Source of the DNA: Procambarus clarkii
Taxonomy: Eukaryota; Arthropoda; Malacostraca; Decapoda; Cambaridae
Direction: 5' to 3'
Assembly: GCF_040958095.1 (NCBI RefSeq)
Contig: NC_091152.1
Coordinates: 16,990,984-17,054,983 of the forward strand
Length of the DNA: 64,000 nucleotides
Position numbers and translations under genes: made by a program. Shown here piece after piece: positions 9,701 through 21,743 of the stretch (the stretch's first letter is position 1; each line of letters begins with the position of its first letter). Under the pieces are notes generated by a model that was not told the origin of the DNA, did no database searches, and was given only the letters and a program-made list of their open reading frames with translations.

Positions 9701-12700
9701 GTGAACTGTTCCTGGCCTCTGGTAATATTGGGAGAACTGTTCCTGGCCTCTGGTAATATTGGGTGAACTGTTCCTGGCCTCTGGTAATATTGCGTGAACT
9801 GTTCCTGGCCTCTGGTAATATTGGGGAGAACCGTTCCTGGCCTCTGGTAATATTGGGAGAACTGTTCCTGGCCTCTGGTAATATTGGGAGAACTGTTCCT
9901 GGCCTCTGGTAATATTGGGAGAACTGTTCCTGGCCTCTGGTAATATTGGGAGAACTGTTCCTGGCCTCTGGGTAATATTGGATGAACTGTTCCTCGGCCT
10001 CTGGTAATATTGGGTGAACTGTTCCTGGCCTCTGTAATATTGGGTGAACTGTTCCTGGCCTCTGGTATTATTGGGTGAACTGTTTCCTGGCCTCTTGGTA
10101 ATATTGGGAGAACTGTTCCTGGCTCTTGGTAATATTGGGTTAAGTGTTCCTGGCCCTTTGGTAATATTGGGAGAACTGTTCCTGGCCTCTGGTAATATTG
10201 GGTGAACTGTTCCTGGCCTCTGGTATATTGGGAGAAACTGTTCCTGGCCTCTGGTAATATTGGGAGGAACTGTTCCTGGCCTCTGGTAATATTGGGAGAA
10301 ACTGTCCTGGCCTCTGGTAATATTGGGTGAACTGTTCCTGGCCCTCTGGTAATATTGGGAGAACTGTTCCTGGCCTCTGGTAATATTGGGTGAACTGTTC
10401 CTGGCCTCTGGTAATATTGCGTGAACTGTTCTGGCCTCTGGTAATATTGGGAGAACCGTCCTCCTGGCCCTCTGGTAATATTGGGAGAACTGTTCCTGGC
10501 CTCTGGTAATATTGGGTGAACTGTTTCTGGCCTCTGGTAATATGGGAGAACTGTTCCTGGCCTCTGGTAATATTGGGAGAGAACTGTTCCTGGCCTCTGG
10601 TAATATTGGGAGGAACTGTCTCTGGCCTCTGGTAAATATTGGGTGAACTGTTCCTGGCCTCTGGTAATATTGGGTGAACTGTTCCTGGCCTCTGGTAATA
10701 TTGGGTGAACTGTTCCTGGCCTCTGGTAATATTTGGGTGAACTGTTCCTGGCCTCTGGTAATATTGGGAGAACTGTTCCTGGCCTTTGGTAATATTGGGA
10801 GAACTGTTCCTGGCCTCTGGTAATATTGGGAGAACTGTTCCTGGCCTCTGGTAATATTGGGAGAACTGTTCTGGCCTCTGGTAATATTGGGTGAACTGTT
10901 CCTGGCCTCTGGTAATATTGGGAGAAACTGTTCCTGGCCTCTGGTAATATCTGGGTTAAGTGTTCCTGGCCTTTGGTAATATTGGGAGAACTGTTCCTGG
11001 CCTCTGGTAATATTGGTGAACTGTTCCTGGCCTCTCGTAATATTGGGAGAACTGTTCCTGGCCTCTGGTAATATTGGGTTAAGTGTTCCTGGCCTCTGGT
11101 AATATTGGGTTAAGTGTTCCTGCCTTTGGTAATATTGGGTGAACCGTTCTGGCTCTGGTAATATGGGTGAACTGTTCCTGGCCTCTGGTAATATTGGGTG
11201 AACTGTTCCTGGCTCTCTGGTAAAATTGGGAGAACTGTTCCTGGCCTCTTGGTAATATTGGGAGAAACTGTTCCTGGCCTCTGGTAATATTGGGTGAACC
11301 GTTCCTGGCCTCTGGTAATATTGGGTGAACTGTCCCTGGCCCTCTGGTAATATTGGGTGAACTGTTCCTGGCCTCTGGTAATATTGGGAGAAACTGTCCT
11401 GGCCTCTGGTAATATTGGGTGAACTGTTCCTGGCCTCTGGTAATATTGGGTGAACTGTACTGGCCTCTGGTAATATTGGGTGAACTGTTCCTGGCCTCCT
11501 GCGTAATATTGGGTGAACTGTTCCTGGCCTCTGGTAATATGGGAGAACTGTTCCCTGGCCTCTGGTATATTGGGAGAACTGTTCCTGGCCTCTGGTAATA
11601 TTGGGGAGAACTGTTCCTGGCCTCTGGTAATATTGGATGAACTGTTCCTGGCCTCTGGTAATATTGGGTGGAACTGTTCCTGGCCTCTGGTAATATTGGG
11701 TGAACTGTTCCTGGCCTCTGGTAATATTGGGTGAACTGTTTCCTGGCCTCTGGTAATATGGGAGAACTGTTCCTGGCCTCTGGTAATATTGGGTTAAGTG
11801 TTCCTGGCCTTTGGTAATATTGGGAGAACTGTTCCTGGCCTCTGGTAATATTGGGTGAACTGTTCCTGGCCTCTGGTAATATTGGGAGAACTGTTCCTGG
11901 CCTCTGGTAATATTGGGAGAACTGTTCCTGGCCTCTGGTAATATTGGGAGAACTGTTCCTGGCCTCTGGTAATATTGGCGTGAACTGTTCCTGGCCTCTG
12001 GTAATAGTGGGAGAACTGTTCCTGGCCTCTGGTAATATTGGGTGAACTGTTCCTGGCCTCTGGTAATATTGGGTGAACTGTTCCTGGCCTCTGGTAATAT
12101 TGGGAGAACCGTTCCTGGCCTCTGGTAATATTGGGAGAACTGTTCCTGGCCTTCTGGTAATATTGGGTGAACTGTTCCTGGCCTCTGGTAATATTGGGTG
12201 AACTGTTCCTGGCCTCTGGTAATATTGGGAGAACCGTTCCTGGCCTATGGTAATATTGAGAGAACTGTTCCTGGCCTCTGGTAATATTGGGGTGAACTGT
12301 TCCTGGCCTCTGGTAATATTGGGTGAACTGTTCCTGGCTCTGGTAATATTGGGAGAACCGTTCCTGGCTCTGGTAATATTGGGAGAACTGTTCCTGGCCT
12401 CTGGTAATATTGGGAGAACTGTTCCTGGCCTCTGGTAATATTGGGAGAACTGTTCCTGGCCTCTGGTAATATTGGGAGAACTGTTCCTGGCCTCTGGTAA
12501 TATTGGGTGAACTGTTCCTGGCCTCTGGTAATATTGGGTGAACTGTTCCTGGCCTCTGGTAATATTGGGTGAACTGTTCCCTGGCCTCTGGTAATATTGG
12601 GTGAACTGTTCCTGGCCTCTGGTAATATTGGGAGAACTGTTCCTGGCCTTTGGTAATATTGGGAGAACTGTTCCTGGCCTCTGGTAATATTGGGAGAACT

Positions 12701-15700
12701 GTTCCTGGCCTCTGGTAATATTGGGAGAACTGTTCCTGGCCTCTGGTAATATTGGGTGAACTGTTCCTGGCCTCTGGTAATATTGGGAGAACTGTTCCTG
12801 GCCTCTGGTAATATTGGGTTAAGTGTTCCTGGCCTTTGGTAATATTGGGAGAACTGTTCCTGGCCTCTGGTAATATTGGGTGAACTGTTCCTGGCCTCTG
12901 GTAATATTGGGAGAACTGTTCCTGGCCTCTGGTAATATTGGGTTAAGTGTTCCTGGCCTCTGGTAATATTGGGAGAACTGTTCCTGGCCTCTGGTAATAT
13001 TGGGTGAACCGTTCCTGGCCTCTGGTAATATTGGGTGAACTGTTCCTGGCCTCTGGTAATATTGGGTGAACTGTTCCTGGCCTCTGGTAATATTGGGAGA
13101 ACTGTTCCTGGCCTCTGGTAATATTGGGTGAACTGTTCCTGGCCTCTGGTAATATTGGGTGAACTGTCCTGGCCTCTGGTAATATTGGGAGAACTGTTCC
13201 TGGCCTCTGGTAATATTGGGAGAACTGTTCATGGCCTCTGGTAATATTGGGAGAAACTGTTCCTGGCCTCTGGTAATATTGGGTGAACTGTTCCTGGCCT
13301 CTGGTAATATTGGGAGAACTGTTCCTGGCCTCTGGTAATATTGGGGAGAACTGTTCTGGCCTTGGTAATATTGGGTGAACTGTTCCTGGCCTCTGGTAAT
13401 ATTGGGAGAACTGTTCCTGGCCTCTGGTAATATTGGGTTAAGTGTTCCTGGCCTTTGGTAATATTGGGAGAACTGTTCCTGGCCTCTGGTAATATTGGGT
13501 GAACTGTTCCTGGCCTCTGGTAATATTGGGAGAACTGTTCCTGGCCTCTGGTAATATTGGGTTAAGTGTTCCTGGCCTCTGGTAATATTGGGTTAAGTGT
13601 TCCTGGCCTTTGGTAATATTGGGTGAACCGTTCCTGGCCTCTGGTAATATTGGGTGAACTGTTCCTGGCCTCTGGTAATATTGGGTGAACTGTTCCTGGC
13701 CTCTGGTAATATTGGGAGAACTGTTCCTGGCCTCTGGTAATATTGGGAGAACTGTTCCTGGCCTCTGGTAATATTGGGTGAACCGTTCCTGGCCTCTGGT
13801 AATATTGGGTGAACTGTTCCTGGCCTCTGGTAATATTGGGTGAACTGTTCCTGGCCTCTGGTAATATTGGGAGAACTGTTCCTGGCCTCTGGTAATATTG
13901 GGTGAACTGTTCCTGGCCTCTGGTAATATTGGGTGAACTGTTACTGGCCTCTGGTAATATTGGGTGAACTGTTCCTGGCCTCTGGTAATATTGGGTGAAC
14001 TGTTCCTGGCCTCTGGTAATATTGGGAGAACTGTTCCTGGCCTCTGGTAATATTGGGTTAAGTGTTCCTGGCCTTTGGTAATATTGGGAGAACTGTTCCT
14101 GGCCTCTGGTAATATTGGGTGAACTGTTCCTGGCCTCTGGTAATATTGGGAGAACTGTTCCTGGCCTCTGGTAATATTGGGAGAACTGTTCCTGGCCTCT
14201 GGTAATATTGGGAGAACTGTTCCTGGCCTCTGGTAATATTGGGTGAACTGTTCCTGGCCTCTGGTAATATTGGGAGAACTGTTCCTGGCCTCTGGTAATA
14301 TTGGGTGAACTGTTCCTGGCCTCTGGTAATATTGGGTGAACTGTTCCTGGCCTCTGGTAATATTGGGAGAACCGTTCCTGGCCTCTGGTAATATTGGGAG
14401 AACTGTTCCTGGCCTCTGGTAATATTGGGTGAACTGTTCCTGGCCTCTGGTAATATTGGGTGAACTGTTCCTGGCCTCTGGTAATATTGGGAGAACCGTT
14501 CCTGGCCTCTGGTAATATTGAGAGAACTGTTCCTGGCCTCTGGTAATATTGGGTGAACTGTTCCTGGCCTCTGGTAATATTGGGTGAACTGTTCCTGGCC
14601 TCTGGTAATATTGGGAGAACCGTTCCTGGCCTCTGGTAATATTGGGAGAACTGTTCCTGGCCTCTGGTAATATTGGGAGAACTGTTCCTGGCCTCTGGTA
14701 ATATTGGGAGAACTGTTCCTGGCCTCTGGTAATATTGGGAGAACTGTTCCTGGCCTCTGGTAATATTGGGTGAACTGTTCCTGGCCTCTGGTAATATTGG
14801 GTGAACTGTTCCTGGCCTCTGGTAATATTGGGTGAACTGTTCCTGGCCTCTGGTAATATTGGGTGAACTGTTCCTGGCCTCTGGTAATATTGGGAGAACT
14901 GTTCCTGGCCTTTGGTAATATTGGGAGAACTGTTCCTGGCCTCTGGTAATATTGGGAGAACTGTTCCTGGCCTCTGGTAATATTGGGAGAACTGTTCCTG
15001 GCCTCTGGTAATATTGGGTGAACTGTTCCTGGCCTCTGGTAATATTGGGAGAACTGTTCCTGGCCTCTGGTAATATTGGGTTAAGTGTTCCTGGCCTTTG
15101 GTAATATTGGGAGAACTGTTCCTGGCCTCTGGTAATATTGGGTGAACTGTTCCTGGCCTCTGGTAATATTGGGAGAACTGTTCCTGGCCTCTGGTAATAT
15201 TGGGTTAAGTGTTCCTGGCCTCTGGTAATATTGGGAGAACTGTTCCTGGCCTCTGGTAATATTGGGTGAACCGTTCCTGGCCTCTGGTAATATTGGGTGA
15301 ACTGTTCCTGGCCTCTGGTAATATTGGGTGAACTGTTCCTGGCCTCTGGTAATATTGGGAGAACTGTTCCTGGCCTCTGGTAATATTGGGTGAACTGTTC
15401 CTGGCCTCTGGTAATATTGGGTGAACTGTTACTGGCCTCTGGTAATATTGGGTGAACTGTTCCTGGCCTCTGGTAATATTGGGTGAACTGTTCCTGGCCT
15501 CTGGTAATATTGGGAGAACTGTTCCTGGCCTTTGGTAATATTGGGAGAACTGTTCCTGGCCTCTGGTAATATTGGGAGAACTGTTCCTGGCCTCTGGTAA
15601 TATTGGGAGAACTGTTCCTGGCCTCTGGTAATATTGGGTGAACTGTTCCTGGCCTCTGGTAATATTGGGAGAACTGTTCCTGGCCTCTGGTAATATTGGG

Positions 15701-18700
15701 TTAAGTGTTCCTGGCCTTTGGTAATATTGGGAGAACTGTTCCTGGCCTCTGGTAATATTGGGTGAACTGTTCCTGGCCTCTGGTAATATTGGGAGAACTG
15801 TTCCTGGCCTCTGGTAATATTGGGTTAAGTGTTCCTGGCCTCTGGTAATATTGGGTTAAGTGTTCCTGGCCTTTGGTAATATTGGGTGAACCGTTCCTGG
15901 CCTCTGGTAATATTGGGTGAACTGTTCCTGGCCTCTGGTAATATTGGGTGAACTGTTCCTGGCCTCTGGTAATATTGGGAGAACTGTTCCTGGCCTCTGG
16001 TAATATTGGGAGAACTGTTCCTGGCCTCTGGTAATATTGGGTGAACCGTTCCTGGCCTCTGGTAATATTGGGTGAACTGTTCCTGGCCTCTGGTAATATT
16101 GGGTGAACTGTTCCTGGCCTCTGGTAATATTGGGAGAACTGTTCCTGGCCTCTGGTAATATTGGGTGAACTGTTCCTGGCCTCTGGTAATATTGGGTGAA
16201 CTGTTACTGGCCTCTGGTAATATTGGGTGAACTGTTCCTGGCCTCTGGTAATATTGGGTGAACTGTTCCTGGCCTCTGGTAATATTGGGAGAACTGTTCC
16301 TGGCCTCTGGTAATATTGAGAGAACTGTTCCTGGCCTCTGGTAATATTGGGAGAACTGTTCCTGGCCTCTGGTAATATTGGATGAACTGTTCCTGGCCTC
16401 TGGTAATATTGGGTGAACTGTTCCTGGCCTCTGGTAATATTGGGTGAACTGTTCCTGGCCTCTGGTAATATTGGGTGAACTGTTCCTGGCCTCTGGTAAT
16501 ATTGGGAGAACTGTTCCTGGCCTCTGGTAATATTGGGTTAAGTGTTCCTGGCCTTTGGTAATATTGGGAGAACTGTTCCTGGCCTCTGGTAATATTGGGT
16601 GAACTGTTCCTGGCCTCTGGTAATATTGGGAGAACTGTTCCTGGCCTCTGGTAATATTGGGAGAACTGTTCCTGGCCTCTGGTAATATTGGGAGAACTGT
16701 TCCTGGCCTCTGGTAATATTGGGTGAACTGTTCCTGGCCTCTGGTAATATTGGGAGAACTGTTCCTGGCCTCTGGTAATATTGGGTGAACTGTTCCTGGC
16801 CTCTGGTAATATTGGGTGAACTGTTCCTGGCCTCTGGTAATATTGGGAGAACCGTTCCTGGCCTCTGGTAATATTGGGAGAACTGTTCCTGGCCTCTGGT
16901 AATATTGGGTGAACTGTTCCTGGCCTCTGGTAATATTGGGTGAACTGTTCCTGGCCTCTGGTAATATTGGGAGAACCGTTCCTGGCCTCTGGTAATATTG
17001 AGAGAACTGTTCCTGGCCTCTGGTAATATTGGGTGAACTGTTCCTGGCCTCTGGTAATATTGGGTGAACTGTTCCTGGCCTCTGGTAATATTGGGAGAAC
17101 CGTTCCTGGCCTCTGGTAATATTGGGAGAACTGTTCCTGGCCTCTGGTAATATTGGGAGAACTGTTCCTGGCCTCTGGTAATATTGGGAGAACTGTTCCT
17201 GGCCTCTGGTAATATTGGGAGAACTGTTCCTGGCCTCTGGTAATATTGGGTGAACTGTTCCTGGCCTCTGGTAATATTGGGTGAACTGTTCCTGGCCTCT
17301 GGTAATATTGGGTGAACTGTTCCTGGCCTCTGGTAATATTGGGTGAACTGTTCCTGGCCTCTGGTAATATTGGGAGAACTGTTCCTGGCCTTTGGTAATA
17401 TTGGGAGAACTGTTCCTGGCCTCTGGTAATATTGGGAGAACTGTTCCTGGCCTCTGGTAATATTGGGAGAACTGTTCCTGGCCTCTGGTAATATTGGGTG
17501 AACTGTTCCTGGCCTCTGGTAATATTGGGAGAACTGTTCCTGGCCTCTGGTAATATTGGGTTAAGTGTTCCTGGCCTTTGGTAATATTGGGAGAACTGTT
17601 CCTGGCCTCTGGTAATATTGGGTGAACTGTTCCTGGCCTCTGGTAATATTGGGAGAACTGTTCCTGGCCTCTGGTAATATTGGGTTAAGTGTTCCTGGCC
17701 TCTGGTAATATTGGGAGAACTGTTCCTGGCCTCTGGTAATATTGGGTGAACCGTTCCTGGCCTCTGGTAATATTGGGTGAACTGTTCCTGGCCTCTGGTA
17801 ATATTGGGTGAACTGTTCCTGGCCTCTGGTAATATTGGGAGAACTGTTCCTGGCCTCTGGTAATATTGGGTGAACTGTTCCTGGCCTCTGGTAATATTGG
17901 GTGAACTGTTACTGGCCTCTGGTAATATTGGGTGAACTGTTCCTGGCCTCTGGTAATATTGGGTGAACTGTTCCTGGCCTCTGGTAATATTGGGAGAACT
18001 GTTCCTGGCCTCTGGTAATATTGGGAGAACTGTTCCTGGCCTCTGGTAATATTGGGAGAACTGTTCCTGGCCTCTGGTAATATTGGGAGAACTGTTCCTG
18101 GCCTCTGGTAATATTGGGAGAACTGTTCCTGGCCTCTGGTAATATTGGGAAACTGTTCCTGGCCTCTGGTAATATTGGGAGAACTGTTCCTGGCCTCTGG
18201 TAATATTGGATGAACTGTTCCTGGCCTCTGGTAATATTGGGTGAACTGTTCCTGGCCTCTGGTAATATTGGGTGAACTGTTCCTGGCCTCTGGTAATATT
18301 GGGTGAACTGTTCCTGGCCTCTGGTAATATTGGGTGAACTGTTCCTGGCCTCTGGTAATATTGGGTGAACTGTTCCTGGCCTCTGGTAATATTGGGTGAA
18401 CTGTTCCTGGCCTCTGGTAATATTGGGAGAACTGTTCCTGGCCTCTGGTAATATTGGGTGAACTGTTCCTGGCCTCTGGTAATATTGGGAGAACCGTTCC
18501 TGGCCTCTGGTAATATTGGGAGAACTGTTCCTGGCCTCTGGTAATATTGGGAGAACTGTTCCAGGCCTCTGGTAATATTGGGTGAACCGTTCCTGGCCTC
18601 TGGTAATATTGGGAGAACTGTTCCTGGCCTCTGGTAATATTGGGAGAACTGTTCCTGGCCTCTGGTAATATTGGGAGAACTGTTCCTGGCCTCTGGTAAT

Positions 18701-18865
18701 ATTGGGTGAACTGTTCCTGGCCTCTGGTAATATTGGGAGAACTGTTCCTGGCCTCTGGTAATATTGGGTGAACTGTTCCTGGCCTCTGGTAATATTGGGA
18801 GAACCGTTCCTGGCCTCTGGTAATATTGGGAGAACTGTTCCAGGCCTCTGGTAATATTGGGAGAA
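6748..18865 (+). repeat. 31-bp satellite array, about 390 copies, 12.1 kb
   Basis: The unit contains TTCCTGGCCTCTGGTAATAT followed by TGGG and a variable GAGAACTG, GTGAACTG or GTTAAGTG end. Variant positions (GAGAACC, TTAAGTG, CCTTTGG, TTACTGG) form patterns that repeat at larger scale: 13944-15530 equals 16424-18010 with an offset of 2480 bp (80 units), and about 13440-13950 matches about 15703-16213 with an offset of 2263 bp (73 units). The part between about 8.1 and 12.4 kb carries many single-base indels, while 13.6-18.86 kb is almost indel-free. Open frames inside (for example 12819-13232 and 17909-18943, minus) come from the 31-bp period cycling through three stop-free frames. Confidence 0.97.
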
Positions 18866-18915
18866 AAAGCTTAGCACAGAGCTGTAGTATTCATTCCTGT
18901 ACTTAGCCAGCTTTA

Positions 18916-19191
18916 GTTTTTTTATTTTATATATACTGTACAAGAGTTCTTACATTCTTGTAAAGCCAGTAGCATGCATAGCGTTTCGGGCAGGATCTTA
19001 ACCTTAATTTTCCCCGGAATGCTATCCGCCAAATCATTTAATAACACCCATTCACCGCTGTGTGAACAGAGGCGTACAGTTAAGGATTGGCGCCTAATCA
19101 CTCCTCCTCCGGCCAGGATACAAACCCAAGCCAAATCAGTTACTAAGCGCGGGGCGTGTGTCTTACCACTGCGCCACGGGGACTGCTAATG
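18916..19191 (-). mobile_element. tRNA-derived SINE, diverged copy
   Basis: Minus-strand head AGTCCCCGTGGCGCAGTGGT, B-box-like GGTTTGTATCCTGG, body, then CCCGAAACGCTATGCATGCT and TTACAAGAATGTAAGAACTC with an AT-rich tail. Same family as 2455-2752, more diverged. It adjoins the right end of the 12-kb satellite. Confidence 0.8.
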
Positions 19192-19815
19192 GCTTCTACC
19201 ATAAAGGGCTGAGGGTTACAGGTCTAACACAATTTCAAGCAATTAGACAAAACAGACTGCATCTCGTTGACACTTTAAATATTGGGAATTTCAGAATACA
19301 ATAATCCAGACCGTTTATTTTAAAAACTAAACTGTTACTTACAAAAATGAGTAACAGATTATTTTTCATGAAGCCTCGATTTATCAACGTATAGAATCTC
19401 TTATGCATTCAAGACATACATATATAACTGAAAACTCACACATATATTCAGTTACATATATGCCTGGAGACTGTTCAGGCTTGTTCGCACATACATATAT
19501 ATGAAGGCAGTACTGTAGTTTAAAATACATTTGGAAAAATGCTCGTGATGAATGAGGCATCTTCCCAAAGCCTGTCCCTCACAATGTCTGCTAAATAGTG
19601 TATATAGATGGATAAAAAGGTGTCTATAGATGGATAATTCTCTGAATACTTAGTCCTTCAACATGCTCATTTGACATGCAGTTATTGACCTAGTGTGACC
19701 TCATTAGGTTTCTTGCCATGATAATAGGAAGCCTAGCCAACTATAGCATGCTATACTCTTAAATACAAAAATATAATAGTCAATGATATATTGAAATCTC
19801 AATTAGTATTAAGTT
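19192..19815. other. AT-rich intergenic stretch, no gene seen
   Basis: Low GC with scattered ATATAT words and short direct repeats (CACATATATTCAGTTACATA near 19439). No open frame with recognisable content on either strand. Confidence 0.5.
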
Positions 19816-19825
19816 TTAGTCTTTA

Positions 19826-19975
19826 GTGTTTTTCCTGCCCGAAACGCTTTGCGTAATAGTGGCTTTAGGCATTGTATGTACTAGCTCTATCTATACATTC
19901 ATCAATATTTGTATCGCACCTTGTATGTATGTACTTTACCTGAATTTGAATTTGAAAATTTTAAATGTTCTTTCT
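19826..19975 (+). mobile_element. LINE 3'-end fragment (plus orientation)
   Basis: Contains CCTGCCCGAAACGCTTTGCG, TAATAGTGGCTTTAGGCATT and TACTTTACCTGAATTTGAAT. These are the same 3' UTR landmarks, in the same order, as the minus-strand LINE at 5711-6080. Confidence 0.75.
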
Positions 19976-20389
19976 GTAGGGGACGGTATGATGGCTCACC
20001 TGTTTTCTGTGGTGCGGGTGCCCCTTTATGTTCAGATGTATTCCTAATTATGAAATAAAAACTGAACTGCGTTGATCTTATAAACATCTAAGACTACTAT
20101 AGTTTCAGAAATCATAACTGAGAATACCAGCTGAGTGTGTAATTCAATTGACGCCATAACCCATCACAAGTGAGCCAGACTCCACAGGATTCTGCTGGAC
20201 GCCGAACTTGATGGCCACTCCTGACCTTACTGGTTATTGTGGCTTGTGGAAGATCTACGTGCTCACCATAGCCCGTGCTACTTCGAACTTTTTGTTCCAA
20301 GTAGCAAATCTTAAACAACATTGTGGAAGATGGACAACCAAAAGTTACGGGTTAGCTAAAAACTAATAGAGCTTCGTCCTCACACGCGT

Positions 20390-20480
20390 GAGGTCCATGG
20401 TTCGAGTCTCCTAGAGCCTTAGATTCCTGTCCAGGACGGAGACGATTAGGCGTGTTTTTCTTACGCTGGCGGGTTCAGAA
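20390..20480 (+). mobile_element. tRNA-like SINE remnant
   Basis: A B-box-like GGTTCGAGTCTCC at about 20400 follows an A-box-like AGCTTCGTCCTCACACGCGT. A poly-T near 20502 is the only low-complexity tail. Weak, short evidence. Confidence 0.35.
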
Positions 20481-20603
20481 GCAGACGAGTCTAAGTTTTT
20501 TTTTTGGCAGCCTTATACCTATTCCTTCCCGTACCTCATCTTACATCTTATCTTACCAGTTTTCCTAGGAATACAACCCCTGCCATTCATAATAATTGAA
20601 TGA

Positions 20604-20776
20604 TGTTGACCAGACCACACACTAGAAGGTGAAGGGACGACGACGTTTCGGTCCATCCTGGACCATTCTCAAGTCGATTGTGAATTGAGAAGTCGACATA
20701 ATCGACTTGAGAATGGTCCAGGACGGACCGAAACGTCGTCGTCCCTTCACCGTCTAGTGTGTGGTCTGGTCAACAT
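20604..20776. repeat. Foldback (palindromic) element with GAAACGTCGTCG arms
   Basis: The left arm 20604-20682 (TGTTGACCAGACCACACACT to CTCAAGTCGATTGTG) is the near-exact reverse complement of the right arm 20697-20776, with a short spacer. Half or compact versions recur at 35910-36000, 41804-41885 and 49139-49212. No ORF inside, so this is MITE-like. It could instead be a snap-back product of inverted insertion. Confidence 0.85.
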
Positions 20777-20967
20777 ACTTCAGCCACGTTATTGTGACTC
20801 ATCACCTGCATAATTGAATGATAATTAAAATAATATATAAATATTATTAAATTATTACAACCAAGTTGCCAACACTGGGTAAATAATCTCTCGCTGGGCA
20901 CTGAGCGAGCCTATTGCCACACCACAACACTTTCTTATAGAAATAAATAGGTTCCTGGGAGTTGGGC

Positions 20968-21590
20968 AGCTGTTGTGATTGTTGCAGCAGCTGTAGCGCC
21001 TGATTGTTGCAGCAGCTGTTGTGATTGTTGCAGCAGCTGTTGTGATTGTTGCAGCAGCTGTTGTGATTGTTCCAGCTGTAGCGCCTGATTGTTGCAGCAG
21101 CTGTTGTGATTGTTGCAGCAGCTGTTGTGATTGTTGCAGCTGTAGCGCCTGATTGTTGCAGCAGCTGTTGTGATTGTTGCAGCTGTAGCGCCTGATTGTT
21201 GCAGCAGCTGTTGTGATTGTTGCAGCAGCTGTAGCGCCTGATTGTTGCAGCAGCTGTTGTGATTGTTGCAGCAGCTGTTGTGATTGTTGCAGCTGTAGCG
21301 CCTGATTGTTGCAGCAGCTGTTGTGATTGTTGCAGCTGTAGCGCCTGATTGTTGCAGCAGCTGTTGTGATTGTTGCAGCTGTAGCGCCTGATTGTTGCAG
21401 CAGCTGTTGTGATTGTTGCAGCAGCTGTAGCGCCTGATTGTTGCAGCAGCTGTTGTGATTGTTGCAGCAGCTGTTGTGATTGTTGCAGCTGTAGCGCCTG
21501 ATTGTTGCAGCAGCTGTAGCGCCTGATTGTTGCAGCAGCTGTTGTGATTGTTGCAGCAGCTGTTGTGATTGTTGCAGCCATTGTGATTGC
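20968..21590 (+). repeat. GTTGCAGCAGCTG minisatellite (18-24 bp units)
   Basis: Alternating units of GCTGTTGTGATTGTTGCAGC and GCTGTAGCGCCTGATTGTTG. Minus-strand frames read as LQQSQQLL, AATITTAAATI and CCNNHNS repeats, open in all three frames. It starts about 150 bp beyond the stop codon of the protease homologue, so it lies in that gene's 3' UTR or just past it. ORFs of up to 334 codons over it are composition artefacts. Confidence 0.92.
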
Positions 21591-21743
21591 TTGTTGCCGT
21601 TGTTATGGGTGGTAACAACTGACCTGGGGAGGGTCAGTTGTTGGCCTAGTGTGACCTCAGTAGGCCTAAGTAGGTTTCTTAGTGTGTTTAGGAGTGCGAG
21701 AAGTATCAAGGTGTGTTTGATGTGTGTAGGAGTATGTGACGTG

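Noticed and set aside
6748-18865. CRISPR-like array of 31-bp repeats
   Set aside because: Repeats are directly contiguous with no unique spacers, and the genome is eukaryotic; it is a satellite.
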